From Microbacterium sp. LWH11-1.2 (GTDB taxonomy: Bacteria > Actinomycetota > Actinomycetes > Actinomycetales > Microbacteriaceae): a stretch of 64,000 nt of DNA. The stretch covers positions 3,100,001-3,164,000 of the forward strand of contig NZ_CP151636.1 in NCBI RefSeq assembly GCF_038397745.1. Direction: 5' to 3'. The position numbers and the translations under genes are program-made. The notes beneath the pieces are model-generated. The model saw only the letters and a program-made list of their open reading frames with translations. It did not search any database and had not been told where the DNA came from. Below are positions 1 to 8,533 of this stretch, in pieces (the first letter of the stretch is position 1; every line of letters begins with the position of its first letter).

Positions 1-749
1 ACCAGGCCGCCGTTGCCCACGAGGTTCCAGGAGACCTCATGCGCACCCCAACTCGCTTCGCGAACGCTCTCGCCGCTCGTGGAGCGCATCGACAGCTCAT
101 CGACGTACTCCGACAGGTACCCGATGCCACCGATCCCCGCGGGGGCCAGAACCTCATCCCGCAGGTACTCCTCGTAGGACTTGCCGCTGCGCACCTCGAT
201 GATGGCGGCGAGGATCGAGTAGCCGACGTTGGAGTAGGCATATCTCGTACCCGGGATCTCGATCGACGGCGATGCGAACGCGCGTCTCAGCAACTCGTCT
301 CGATCGATCTGCTCGAAGTCGTCACCGACCGATTCGGGCAGGCCGCTGCTGTGCGTCAGCAACTGCTCGACGGTGATGTCCGACTTGTCGTCAGGCACAC
401 CGGAGAAGATCTCCGCCAGCTTCTCGTCGAGACGGACGCCGGACTGATCGACGAGCTTCGAGATGGCCACGGCGGTGACCGTCTTCGTGATCGAGCCGAT
501 GTCGACCAACGTCTTCTCGGCCGGGATGCTGTCGTCCTGCAGTGCACCGAACTCTCGCACCGCAACCGGCGCCCCCTCCACCGACACGGCGGTGACCACC
601 GAGGCGTCAGCGCGGTCCAGCGCACCGTAGGCCGCTTCGAGGTCGCTCAGGCTCGAAGGTGAAGACGCGTCAGGCGCCGGCGCGCTCGCGCACCCCGTGA
701 TGGCGAGCACGAGAACGGTGAGCGAGAGACCTCTGACGAGACGGGACAC
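1..749 (-). CDS. Serine hydrolase, beta-lactamase/class C family lipoprotein (C-terminus beyond window)
   Basis: The frame is open from a GTG at 747-749 down to base 1, so the C-terminus is missing. The N-terminus is a lipoprotein signal ending in the lipobox LAITGC, so the product should be anchored outside the membrane. The class C/penicillin-binding motif SxxK appears as GSITK, and YSN in AYSNVGY provides the second motif. Family members are D,D-peptidases, esterases or beta-lactamase-like hydrolases; the substrate cannot be told. It lies about 90 bases downstream of the uvrA-like gene on the same strand and may be its own unit. Start chosen because it is the only start giving a complete signal peptide. 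Confidence 0.85.
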   Translation of the reverse strand, partial: MSRLVRGLSLTVLVLAITGCASAPAPDASSPSSLSDLEAAYGALDRADASVVTAVSVEGAPVAVREFGALQDDSIPAEKTLVDIGSITKTVTAVAISKLVDQSGVRLDEKLAEIFSGVPDDKSDITVEQLLTHSSGLPESVGDDFEQIDRDELLRRAFASPSIEIPGTRYAYSNVGYSILAAIIEVRSGKSYEEYLRDEVLAPAGIGGIGYLSEYVDELSMRSTSGESVREASWGAHEVSWNLVGNGGL

Positions 750-838
750 GTCCCGATGCTAGATCGGGACGACGCCCGCTGCGGAACTCATAGCAACATG
801 AGAACGACCTCGGGGGCAGCCCATAGGTGCGATGGCTG

Positions 839-3196
839 TCACGCCCCGACGTACTCTGCCAGGTGCTCCCCCGTCAACGTCGTTCTTTGGGATACCAAAT
901 CCGCGGGTATGCCCTCGAAGACCACTGTGCCTCCGTCGTGGCCCGCGCCCGGACCGATGTCGATGATCCAGTCGGCGTGCGCCATCACGGCCTGGTGATG
1001 CTCGATCACGATCACGGTCTTCCCCGAGTCGACGAGCCGATCGAGAAGACCGAGGATCTTATCGACATCGGCCAGATGAAGACCCGTGGTGGGCTCGTCG
1101 AGCACGTAGATGTCGCCCTTCTCCCCCATCTGGATGGCCAGCTTGATCCTCTGCCGCTCTCCCCCGGACAACGTCGACAACGGCTGGCCGAGTGACAGGT
1201 ATCCGAGTCCGACGTCGTCCAGACGGCCCAGGATCGCGGTCACCGCCGGGATCTTGGCCTCGCCCTCGGAGAAGAAGACCCTCGCCTCCGAAACCGGCAG
1301 GTCCAGCACCTCGGTGATGTCCTTGCCGGCCAGCTTGTATTCCAGGACGCTCGCCTGGAACCGCTTGCCGCCGCAGTCCTCGCAGGGCGTCTCGATGGTG
1401 TCCATGAAGCCGAGTTCGGTGATGATGACCCCGGCGCCCTTGCAGGTCGGACACGCTCCCTCGGAGTTCGCGCTGAACAGAGCCGGCTTGACGCCGTTAA
1501 CCTTGGCGAAGGCCTTGCGAATCGGCTCGAGCATGCCGGTGTACGTCGCCGGATTGCTCCGGCGAGAGCCCTTGATCGCTCCCTGGTCGATCGCCACCAC
1601 ACCGTCGCGACGCGAGACCGAACCGTGGATGAGCGAGCTCTTCCCCGACCCTGCGACCCCGGTCACGACCGTCAGCACTCCGGTCGGGATGTCGACGTCG
1701 ACGTTCCGGAGGTTGTTCTCGGTGGCTCCGCGCACTTCGATCGCGCCGTCGCTCGCGCGCACGGATCCCTTCAACTGCGCGCGGTCCTCCAGATGATCGC
1801 CGGTACGCGTGCCGCTGGTCTTGAGCCCCTCGACCGTCCCCTCGAAGCAGATCTGTCCCCCGGCGCCGCCGGCTCCCGGCCCCAGGTCGATCACGTGATC
1901 GCCGATGGCGATGGTCTCGGGCTTGTGCTCGACGACGAGGACCGTGTTCCCCTTGTCGCGCAGCTTCAGCAGCAGGCTGTTCATCCGCTGGATGTCGTGC
2001 GGGTGCAGTCCGATCGTCGGCTCGTCGAACACATAGGTGACGTCGGTCAGAGAGGATCCGAGGTGGCGGAGCATCTTGATCCGCTGCGCCTCTCCCCCGG
2101 AGAGCGAGCCGGAGGGCCGCTCCAGACTGAGGTAGCCCAGTCCGAGCGTGACGAACGCGTCGAGGTTCGCGCTGAGAGCCTCGAGCAGCGGACCCGCTCC
2201 GGGCAGATCGAGTCCCCGCACCCACGCGGCGAGGTCCGTCACCTGCATCCGACACGCATCCGCGATGCTGACGCCCTCGATCTTCGACGAGCGAGCGCCC
2301 TCGGTGAGTCGCGTCCCATCGCACTCCGGGCAGACCGCGAAGGTCGCGACCCGTTCGACGAAAGCACGGATGTGGGGCTGCAGCGCGTCGAGGTCCTTCG
2401 ACAGCATCGACTTGGTGATCTTCGGGATCAGGCCCTCATAGGTCATGTTGATGCCGGAGATCTTCACCTTCGTCACCTCCCCGTAGAGAAGGAGGTGGCG
2501 CTGCTTCTCGGTGAACTCCGCGATCGGCTTGTCGGCGGGATAGAAGCCCGACGCCGAGAAGCCCTTCACCATCCATCCGTCGGCGGTGTACCCGGGGACC
2601 ATGATCGCTCCCTCGTCGAGCGACTTCGACTCGTCGACGATCTGGGCGAGGTCGAGGTCGGACACCGCTCCCCTGCCCTCGCAGCGCGGGCACATCCCGC
2701 CGAGGTAGATCGCGTCCTTCACGATCTTCTTCTCGCCTCCGGGCCCCGTCATCACGCCGCTCGCCCGCTGGGTCGGGATGTTGAAGGAGAACGCCGTCGG
2801 GCCTCCGATGTAGGGCGAGCCGAGCTTGCTGAAGAGGATGCGGAGCATCGCGTTCGCGTCGGTCACCGTGCCGACCGTCGAACGAGGGTTGGCGCCCAGG
2901 CGCTCCTGGTCGACGATGATGGCCGTGGTCAGCCCGTCGAGGACGTCGACGTCGGGTCGAGGCACCGACGGCATGAACCCCTGCACGAACGCGCTGTACG
3001 TCTCGTCGATCATGCGCCGGGACTCGGCGGCGATCGTGTCGAACACGAGCGAGCTCTTGCCGGACCCGGAGACGCCCGTGAACACCGTGAGGCGGCGCTT
3101 CGGGATGTCGACGCTGACGTCTTTCAGATTGTTCTCGCGCGCGCCCTGCACGCGGATCAGGTCGTGGGTGTCTGCGGGATGCTCGGCGGCGGTCAT
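839..3196 (-). CDS. UvrA-like ABC ATPase, short form lacking the UvrB-binding region
   Basis: 785 residues against roughly 950 for housekeeping UvrA. Two ABC modules are present: Walker [10 protein letters not shown] near residue 40 and GVAGSGKSS in the second half, signatures LSGGEAQR and LSGGERQR, and Walker [11 protein letters not shown]. Zinc-type cysteine pairs CPRC, CPEC and CPTC...CEDC are kept. After the motif STVGTVTD the chain soon reaches the FSFN/CPRC region, so the UvrB-interaction and insertion domains of true UvrA appear absent. This architecture matches UvrA2 or DrrC-type proteins that protect DNA from intercalating drugs rather than drive excision repair with UvrB. It is the third gene after araC and voc genes on the same strand, 29 bases from the voc gene. 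Drug-protection role is inferred. Confidence 0.9.
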   Translation of the reverse strand: MTAAEHPADTHDLIRVQGARENNLKDVSVDIPKRRLTVFTGVSGSGKSSLVFDTIAAESRRMIDETYSAFVQGFMPSVPRPDVDVLDGLTTAIIVDQERLGANPRSTVGTVTDANAMLRILFSKLGSPYIGGPTAFSFNIPTQRASGVMTGPGGEKKIVKDAIYLGGMCPRCEGRGAVSDLDLAQIVDESKSLDEGAIMVPGYTADGWMVKGFSASGFYPADKPIAEFTEKQRHLLLYGEVTKVKISGINMTYEGLIPKITKSMLSKDLDALQPHIRAFVERVATFAVCPECDGTRLTEGARSSKIEGVSIADACRMQVTDLAAWVRGLDLPGAGPLLEALSANLDAFVTLGLGYLSLERPSGSLSGGEAQRIKMLRHLGSSLTDVTYVFDEPTIGLHPHDIQRMNSLLLKLRDKGNTVLVVEHKPETIAIGDHVIDLGPGAGGAGGQICFEGTVEGLKTSGTRTGDHLEDRAQLKGSVRASDGAIEVRGATENNLRNVDVDIPTGVLTVVTGVAGSGKSSLIHGSVSRRDGVVAIDQGAIKGSRRSNPATYTGMLEPIRKAFAKVNGVKPALFSANSEGACPTCKGAGVIITELGFMDTIETPCEDCGGKRFQASVLEYKLAGKDITEVLDLPVSEARVFFSEGEAKIPAVTAILGRLDDVGLGYLSLGQPLSTLSGGERQRIKLAIQMGEKGDIYVLDEPTTGLHLADVDKILGLLDRLVDSGKTVIVIEHHQAVMAHADWIIDIGPGAGHDGGTVVFEGIPADLVSQRTTLTGEHLAEYVGA

Positions 3197-3225
3197 CGGC
3201 GTCCTTCGTTGTCGTGGCTGATCGG

Positions 3226-3645
3226 TCAGCCGGCCTGATTGATACGGAGCAGATTTCCTGCCGGGTCGCGGAAGGCGCAGTCGCGCACCCCGTACGGCTG
3301 ATCCATCGGCTCCTGGACGACGTCGGCGCCTCCTTCGACCAGGCGCTCGAACAGCCCGTCGAGATCGTCGCTCGCGAGTGTCAGCGCACCGTAGCTGCCC
3401 TTCGCGATGAGTTCCAGGATGGTCTGCCGCTCCGTGTCGGTGATGCCGGGGTCGGTGGCCGGCGGATGGAGGACGATCGAGGTCTCGGGCTGGCCGGCAG
3501 GACCGACGGTGAGCCAGCGGAGGCCGTCGTACCCGACGTCGTTGCGCACCTCGAAGCCGAGGGTGTCTCGGTAGAACCCGAGAGCCGCATCGGCGTCGGT
3601 GTGCGGGAGGAAGGCGTAGTGGATGCTGATGTTCATGGTGTTCAC
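3226..3645 (-). CDS. VOC superfamily (glyoxalase/bleomycin-resistance fold) protein
   Basis: 139 residues with the paired beta-alpha-beta-beta-beta layout of the VOC fold: an N-terminal HYAFLPHTD...ALGFYRDTLGFEV segment and a C-terminal GVRDCAFRDPAGNLLRINQ segment. Family members bind metals or drugs, or catalyse isomerisation; the PYGVRDCAFRDPAGN block is typical of uncharacterised actinobacterial members. Its start overlaps the end of the araC gene by four bases (ATGA), so the two are translationally coupled. The ligand is unknown; a genotoxic drug would fit the downstream UvrA-like ATPase, but this is inference. Confidence 0.85.
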   Translation of the reverse strand: MNTMNISIHYAFLPHTDADAALGFYRDTLGFEVRNDVGYDGLRWLTVGPAGQPETSIVLHPPATDPGITDTERQTILELIAKGSYGALTLASDDLDGLFERLVEGGADVVQEPMDQPYGVRDCAFRDPAGNLLRINQAG

Positions 3646-4103
3646 GCTAGATGCGCATCGGTGCGCGGTGCTTCTTGATTCCTGATCGGTCTGGTCACGT
3701 GCTTGGCCTGGAAGGACGGGATGCCGTCGACGTTGGCGGCGCGTTCACGGTACACCCGGGGTGAGACACCGACCAGCTCCGTGAACCTGGTGCTGAAGGT
3801 TCCGAGCGACGAGCATCCGACTTCGAAGCACACCTCGGTCACCGTCAGGTCCCCGCGTCGCAGCAGGGCCATCGCCCGCTCGATGCGCCGGGTCATGAGA
3901 TACGAGTAGGGCGACTCCCCGTACGCCTCACGGAACTGGCGGCTCAGATGCCCGGCGGACATGTGCACTCCCCTGGCGAGCGCCTCCACGTCCAGCGGCC
4001 GCGCGTACTCGCGGTCGATGCGATCTCTCACCTTCCGCATCACGGCGAGCTCGCGCAGGCGGGCGTCATCCATGGCAGTCACGAGACGATCCTGCCACGT
4101 CAC
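3642..4103 (-). CDS. AraC-family transcriptional regulator, DNA-binding domain only
   Basis: 153 residues holding a complete two-HTH AraC domain: first helix-turn-helix around VEALARGVHMSAGHLSRQF, second around VTEVCFEVGCSSLGTFSTRF, then GVSPRVYRE. There is no separate sensor domain, so the effector, if any, is unclear. First gene of an araC-voc-uvrA-like operon and coupled to voc by a four-base overlap. Local autoregulation of the operon is the simplest expectation, but no clear operator is seen between 4104 and the HdeD-type gene at 4220. Confidence 0.88.
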   Translation of the reverse strand: MTWQDRLVTAMDDARLRELAVMRKVRDRIDREYARPLDVEALARGVHMSAGHLSRQFREAYGESPYSYLMTRRIERAMALLRRGDLTVTEVCFEVGCSSLGTFSTRFTELVGVSPRVYRERAANVDGIPSFQAKHVTRPIRNQEAPRTDAHLA

Positions 4104-4219
4104 CAGGCGTCACGGGGTGACGTCCTGCGACGCGCGGTCGGAGCATCTTCCACAGGCGATCCTGAGAGCGCTACCCTGAGGGGCATCCCCACAGGATTCT
4201 CTCAGAAAGGGTCCACACC

Positions 4220-4813
4220 ATGTCCGAAACACTCCCCGAAGCGAAGTCCCTGTTCAAGTCGATCCGTGTCGCGCTGGCCGTGTCCGGCGTCGTCGCGCTC
4301 ATCGCCGGACTCGTCCTCCTGATCTGGCCGGTGAAGTCCGCGGTCATCGTGACGGCGATCTTCGCCACCTATCTGATCATCGCCGGCCTGGTCTACATCG
4401 GCCTCGGCATCTTCTCGGGCGCGAAGGGCGGATGGTCGCGCGTCGGTCACATCGTGCTCGGTCTCGTCTACATCGTCGCCGGTGTGATCGCGTACGCCAA
4501 CCTCGGCGCGGCAGCCGCGACTCTCGCATTCGTCGTCGTCATCTTCATCGGCATCAGCTGGATCGTGGACGGCGTGGTCTCCCTGTCGCTCCTCGGCCGC
4601 GACGGCTCCCGCGTGTGGACGCTGCTCTACGCGCTGCTGAGCATCATCGCCGGCATCATCGTGCTGTTCTCGCCGATCATCGCCGGCCTCGCGTTCTGGC
4701 TGCTGCTCGGCATCTCGCTCGTCGCGCTCGGCATCGTGCAGATCGTGCGCGCGATCACCCTCGGCAAGGACGAGAAGGCCTTCACCGCCGCGCAGGAAGG
4801 CGCTCCGGCCTGA
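4220..4813 (+). CDS. HdeD-like (DUF308) six-helix membrane protein
   Basis: 197 residues, almost entirely hydrophobic, with about six membrane segments beginning at VALAVSGVVALIAGLVLLIW and repeating the DUF308 pattern of paired helices. E. coli HdeD is linked to acid resistance; actinobacterial relatives have no settled function. The start is supported by an AGAAAGG ribosome-binding site upstream. It is a single gene closed by a strong hairpin at 4830-4868 shared with the convergent SDR gene. Confidence 0.88.
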   Translation: MSETLPEAKSLFKSIRVALAVSGVVALIAGLVLLIWPVKSAVIVTAIFATYLIIAGLVYIGLGIFSGAKGGWSRVGHIVLGLVYIVAGVIAYANLGAAAATLAFVVVIFIGISWIVDGVVSLSLLGRDGSRVWTLLYALLSIIAGIIVLFSPIIAGLAFWLLLGISLVALGIVQIVRAITLGKDEKAFTAAQEGAPA

Positions 4814-4829
4814 CCGACCAGAAGACACG

Positions 4830-4868
4830 GATCGGCCCCGCTCTGCGAGAAGCAGAACGGGGCCGATC
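4830..4868. terminator. Bidirectional intrinsic-type terminator hairpin
   Basis: Inverted repeat GATCGGCCCCG...CGGGGCCGATC, with inner arms GTTCTGC/GCAGAGC, lies between the convergent ends of the HdeD-like and SDR genes. There is no U-tract, as is common for actinobacterial terminators. Confidence 0.8.
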
Positions 4869-4884
4869 GCCGTTCAGAGAGGTC

Positions 4885-5649
4885 CTACTCGGCGGCGAAT
4901 GCGCTGACGTCGCCGACGAGCCTGGTGTTGTCGGCCGGCACAGGGTCGACCGCGGCCTTGGCCACCTCGGCCGCAAACTCCGAGACGTTGTAGAGCTTGC
5001 CTGCCGACTCGCGGCGCTCCGCGATCGCACCGGGGTTGGCGCGCTCGAGAAGCGTCGCCGTGATCGTTCCCTCGATCATGTCGCCGGACACGACGGTGAA
5101 GCCGATGCCCTTCTCGGCGAGGCCGGGGATGAGCTCACGGAGCGCGTCCTCCCCCGCACGCTTCGAGAGCGCGACGGGCTCGTACTCGGGCATCGTCGGC
5201 GTGGTGCGGATGAAGTGCGCCTGGTGGCTGGTGACGAACACCACGCGAGCGCCCTCGCCGAGCAGCGGCGTCGCCGCGTTCAGCACGTTGAGCTGCGCGT
5301 CGCGGTTCAGGGTGAGGGCGTAGTCCTCGGCCATCCCCGATTCCATGCCTCCGGAGGCGTTCAGCACCAGGACATCGAGCCGGCCGTACTCGGCGCGGAT
5401 CGCGTCGAACATCTCGGCGACGGATGCCGGATCGGTGAGGTCGGCGCCGACGACGAGAGCGCGACGGCCGAGCTCGCGCAGTTGCGCGGCGAGCTTCTCG
5501 GCTCGGGGCGCCTTGTTGCGGAAGTTGATGACGACGTCAGCGCCGGCCTCGGCGAGGTAGCGCACCGTGTCGGCGCCGATCCCCCGCGATGAGCCGGTGA
5601 CAAGGGCGACCTTGCCGTCGAGAGATCCTGCGGGAAGAACGTCGGTCAC
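4885..5649 (-). CDS. SDR-family oxidoreductase with atypical catalytic Tyr/Lys spacing
   Basis: 254 residues. The Rossmann motif is TGSSRGIGADT near residue 18, the NAG-like motif is LNASGG near 97, and the catalytic-type serine is S141 in VTSHQ. The usual YxxxK is not intact: the lysine is K163 in VALSK with valine at the tyrosine position (V159), while the only nearby tyrosine is Y156, seven residues before the lysine. Substrate unknown. Start is a GTG at 5647-5649 with CAGGAG five bases upstream; the frame stays open farther upstream but without coding character. Convergent with the HdeD-like gene. Confidence 0.85.
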   Translation of the reverse strand: MTDVLPAGSLDGKVALVTGSSRGIGADTVRYLAEAGADVVINFRNKAPRAEKLAAQLRELGRRALVVGADLTDPASVAEMFDAIRAEYGRLDVLVLNASGGMESGMAEDYALTLNRDAQLNVLNAATPLLGEGARVVFVTSHQAHFIRTTPTMPEYEPVALSKRAGEDALRELIPGLAEKGIGFTVVSGDMIEGTITATLLERANPGAIAERRESAGKLYNVSEFAAEVAKAAVDPVPADNTRLVGDVSAFAAE

Positions 5650-5769
5650 GATGACTCCTGGAGATGGGTGAGAAGCCGTGATCGCACGGCTCTCACACAC
5701 TATCAATCCGGCTCGGCGACTCCCGAGAGCGTCGACGGCGCGTGATAGGTTGACCGCAAAGGAGGCCGC

Positions 5770-6243
5770 ATGAACGACTTCTCTGTCTTCATCGAACTGA
5801 TCGACAACTGGGCGTGGATCGGTTGGCTGGTCCTGATCGCACTCTTCCTCGTGATCGAGATGCTGACGCTCGACTTCACCTTTCTCATGCTGAGCTTCGG
5901 CAGCGCGATCGGCCTCGTCAGCGATCTCGTGGGGTTGCCCATCTGGGCTCAGGTTCTCATCGCGGCCGCAGCCGCCGCCCTGTTCATCCTCTTCCTGCGG
6001 CCGCCACTGCTGAAGCGGCTGCGGCGCGGGGAAGATCCGACGAAGTCGAACGTCGACGCGCTGATCGACCTGCGCGGCGTCGCTCTGCACGACATCACCC
6101 AGATCTCCGGCCAGGTCAAGCTCAGCAACGGCGACACCTGGACCGCCCGCACATCCACCTCAGTGCCGATCCCCCAGGGCTCACCGGTCGCGGTCACCGC
6201 GATCAACGGGGCAACCGCCACCGTCCGTCCCGTCAATGACTAG
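5770..6243 (+). CDS. NfeD-family membrane protein
   Basis: 157 residues: N-terminal hydrophobic helices at about 15-35, 38-58 and 62-80, then a C-terminal OB-fold-like soluble part beginning near DLRGVALHDI. Short NfeD proteins of this type nearly always pair with an SPFH/stomatin protein, as here with 9 bases between genes, and form membrane microdomain complexes. AAAGGAGGC lies just upstream of the ATG, an excellent ribosome-binding site. Confidence 0.9.
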   Translation: MNDFSVFIELIDNWAWIGWLVLIALFLVIEMLTLDFTFLMLSFGSAIGLVSDLVGLPIWAQVLIAAAAAALFILFLRPPLLKRLRRGEDPTKSNVDALIDLRGVALHDITQISGQVKLSNGDTWTARTSTSVPIPQGSPVAVTAINGATATVRPVND

Positions 6244-6252
6244 GAGAAACAC

Positions 6253-7182
6253 ATGAACGACTCCTCGTTCATCCCCGCCGCCATCGGCTGGATACTCGTC
6301 ATCGCGGTGATCATCTTCGTGGTGGTCACCCTCGCGCGCTCGATCCGGATCATCCCGCAGGCGACAGCCGGTGTCGTGGAGCGGCTCGGCCGGTACCACA
6401 AGACCCTCATGCCGGGTCTGAACCTCCTGGTCCCCTTCATCGACCGGCTCCGCCCCCTCATCGACATGCGCGAGCAGGTCGTCTCGTTCCCGCCGCAGCC
6501 GGTGATCACCGAGGACAACCTCGTCGTCTCCATCGACACCGTCGTCTACTTCCAGGTGACCGACGCCCGCGCCGCGACCTACGAGATCGCGAACTACCTC
6601 GGCGCGGTCGAGCAGCTCACCACCACGACGCTGCGAAACGTCGTCGGTGGTCTGAACCTCGAAGAGGCTCTCACCAGCCGCGACAACATCAACGGCCAGC
6701 TGCGCGTCGTGCTCGACGAGGCGACCGGCAAGTGGGGCATCCGCGTCGGCCGCGTCGAGCTGAAGGCCATCGACCCGCCGATCTCCATCCAGGACTCGAT
6801 GGAGAAGCAGATGCGCGCCGAGCGTGACCGCCGTGCCGCTATCCTCACGGCAGAGGGAACCAAGCAGTCCGCGATCCTCGAAGCAGAAGGTGCGCGTCAG
6901 GCCGAGATCCTCCGCGCCGAGGGCGACAAGCAGGCCGCGGTGCTCCGCGCGCAGGGTGAGGCCGAGGCGATCCAGAACGTCTTCACGGCGATCCACCAGG
7001 GCGCTCCGGACGACAAGCTCCTCGCGTACCAGTACCTGCAGATGCTGCCGAAGATCAGCGAAGGCCAGTCGAACAAGCTGTGGATCATCCCGAGCGAGCT
7101 CACCGAGGCGCTGAAGGGCATCGGCAGCGCATTCACGCCGAAGCCCGGCCAGGGCCCGACCAACACGCTCCCGGGCGCGTGA
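6253..7182 (+). CDS. SPFH (stomatin/prohibitin, paraslipin-type) membrane protein
   Basis: 309 residues: one N-terminal membrane helix, the SPFH domain from SIRIIPQATAGVVERLGRY to about residue 190, then a coiled coil built of AEG/EAEG repeats near 185-240 (ILTAEGT, ILEAEGA, ILRAEGD). Such proteins oligomerise into membrane rafts with an NfeD partner, encoded just upstream. The last codons overlap the next gene (GDPD) through GTGA, so the three are coupled. Confidence 0.92.
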   Translation: MNDSSFIPAAIGWILVIAVIIFVVVTLARSIRIIPQATAGVVERLGRYHKTLMPGLNLLVPFIDRLRPLIDMREQVVSFPPQPVITEDNLVVSIDTVVYFQVTDARAATYEIANYLGAVEQLTTTTLRNVVGGLNLEEALTSRDNINGQLRVVLDEATGKWGIRVGRVELKAIDPPISIQDSMEKQMRAERDRRAAILTAEGTKQSAILEAEGARQAEILRAEGDKQAAVLRAQGEAEAIQNVFTAIHQGAPDDKLLAYQYLQMLPKISEGQSNKLWIIPSELTEALKGIGSAFTPKPGQGPTNTLPGA

Positions 7183-7976
7183 CGCACCCGTACTTCTCGA
7201 AGGCACGGCATCCCCGAGTCCTCGCCCACCGCGGTCTGATCACCGCGGCGGGCGAGGATTCCGGCGTGTGGGAGAACACGGCGGCGTCCTTCGCCGCCGC
7301 GCACGCCGCCGGTGCCGACTACATCGAGACGGACTGCCAGGTGACTGCCGACGGCGATGTGGTGCTCTTCCACGATGCGACGCTCGAACGCCTCCTCGGG
7401 GATCGCCGCGCGGTGCGGGAGGTGCGCACGAGAGAGCTCCGCAGCGTCTTCGCCGACCACGGCGGTCTGCTCACGGTCGCAGAGGCGCTCTCCTCGTTCC
7501 CGCAGATCCGGTTCAACATCGACGTGAAGACGGATGCCGCCACGGGGCTTCTGGGCCCGATCCTCGCGGACCACACCCACCGGGTACTCGTCACGAGCTT
7601 CTCCGACGCTCACCGTCGCGCCACGATCGCCGCCGTCATGGGAGCGGGAGCCTCACTCCGGCCTGCCACGTCGGGCGGAAGCCGCACCATCGCCGCATTG
7701 CGTGCGCTGTCATCCCTGCGCCTCTCCCCCGCCCGGGTCCTCCGCGAGATCGATGCGCTGCAGATCCCGGAACGGCACGGCGCGCTCACGGTGCTTACCC
7801 CGCACCTCCTGCGTGCCGCGCACCGCTCCGGCGTCGAGGTGCACGTCTGGACGGTCAACGATCCGGCGGAGATGCAGCGCCTCGTGAGTCTCGGCGTCGA
7901 CGGCGTCGTCTCCGATCGCGCCGACGTCGCCCTGGCCGCTCTCCACCCCGCCGAAGGCTCTCGACGCGCTCTATAA
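7179..7976 (+). CDS. Glycerophosphodiester phosphodiesterase family protein
   Basis: 265 residues from a GTG overlapping the SPFH stop codon (GTGA). GDPD active-site motifs are clear: LAHRG at the N-terminus, the E/D pair in YIETDCQVT, VLFHD, then HVWTVND near the C-terminus. The enzyme hydrolyses glycerophosphodiesters, or related lysophospholipids, to glycerol-3-phosphate and an alcohol. No signal peptide is seen, so it should be cytoplasmic. Coupling to a raft-forming SPFH/NfeD pair suggests a role in membrane lipid turnover, which is inference. Confidence 0.9.
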   Translation: MTHPYFSKARHPRVLAHRGLITAAGEDSGVWENTAASFAAAHAAGADYIETDCQVTADGDVVLFHDATLERLLGDRRAVREVRTRELRSVFADHGGLLTVAEALSSFPQIRFNIDVKTDAATGLLGPILADHTHRVLVTSFSDAHRRATIAAVMGAGASLRPATSGGSRTIAALRALSSLRLSPARVLREIDALQIPERHGALTVLTPHLLRAAHRSGVEVHVWTVNDPAEMQRLVSLGVDGVVSDRADVALAALHPAEGSRRAL

Positions 7977-8081
7977 CCTCCTCCGCTGGGATTACGCTGT
8001 GAATCCCGCCGGGAAACCGCCCGCGTGGAGCAGGCGCACAGGCTGGAGCGTTATACCTGACAGCGACGAGAGGACCACAAA

Positions 8082-8465
8082 ATGGCAGATCGCAGCCTGC
8101 GCGGCATCCGACTCGGCGCCCAGAGCCTACAGAGCGAAGAGGGCGTCGTTTTCATGGAACGCCGCGAGACCCAATACTCCTGTGACACGTGCGGACACGT
8201 CACGAACCTGATGTTCGCGGCCGACGCCGAGCCGCCGCAGACCTGGGAATGCCGCTCCTGCGGAGCGGACGCCCGCCTGAACGTCGACGGCCAGGCCGTC
8301 ACGCTCGAGGTCACCGACGAGAAGGCCGCTCGCACCCACTGGGACATGCTGATGGAGCGTCGCACCCGCGCCGAACTCGAGGAGCTCCTCGAGGAGCGTC
8401 TGGCCTTCATCCGCGCCCGCCGCGGTGCCGGCGAAGACCCGACCCGCGAGAAGATCGGGGCCTGA
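8082..8465 (+). CDS. rbpA: RNA polymerase-binding protein RbpA
   Basis: 127 residues with the RbpA pattern: N-terminal tail MADRSLRGIRLGAQS, a core with CDTC and CRSC cysteine pairs, and a C-terminal sigma-interaction part from HWDMLMERRTRAELEELL. RbpA binds RNA polymerase and group 1/2 sigma factors and stabilises the open complex in actinobacteria; it is generally essential or growth-important. It stands alone with its own terminator at 8479-8512. A TTATAC sequence about 30 bases upstream may be the -10 element. Confidence 0.96.
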   Translation: MADRSLRGIRLGAQSLQSEEGVVFMERRETQYSCDTCGHVTNLMFAADAEPPQTWECRSCGADARLNVDGQAVTLEVTDEKAARTHWDMLMERRTRAELEELLEERLAFIRARRGAGEDPTREKIGA

Positions 8466-8478
8466 CGGCCTGACTCAC

Positions 8479-8512
8479 GAAGCAGCAGGGCTCGAACGAG
8501 TCCTGCTGCTTC
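8479..8512. terminator. Terminator hairpin between rbpA and lnt
   Basis: Arms GAAGCAGCAGG and CCTGCTGCTTC pair perfectly around a loop that can form a small inner stem. It sits between the convergent ends of rbpA and the lnt-type gene and can serve both. Confidence 0.85.
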
Positions 8513-8533
8513 TGTGTGTGAGGCGCGTGCGGG

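Noticed and set aside
7997..8081. SigR-like GGA...GTT promoter before rbpA, expected from Streptomyces
   Set aside because: GGAGC-N18-GTT has the right spacing but only three of five -35 bases match.
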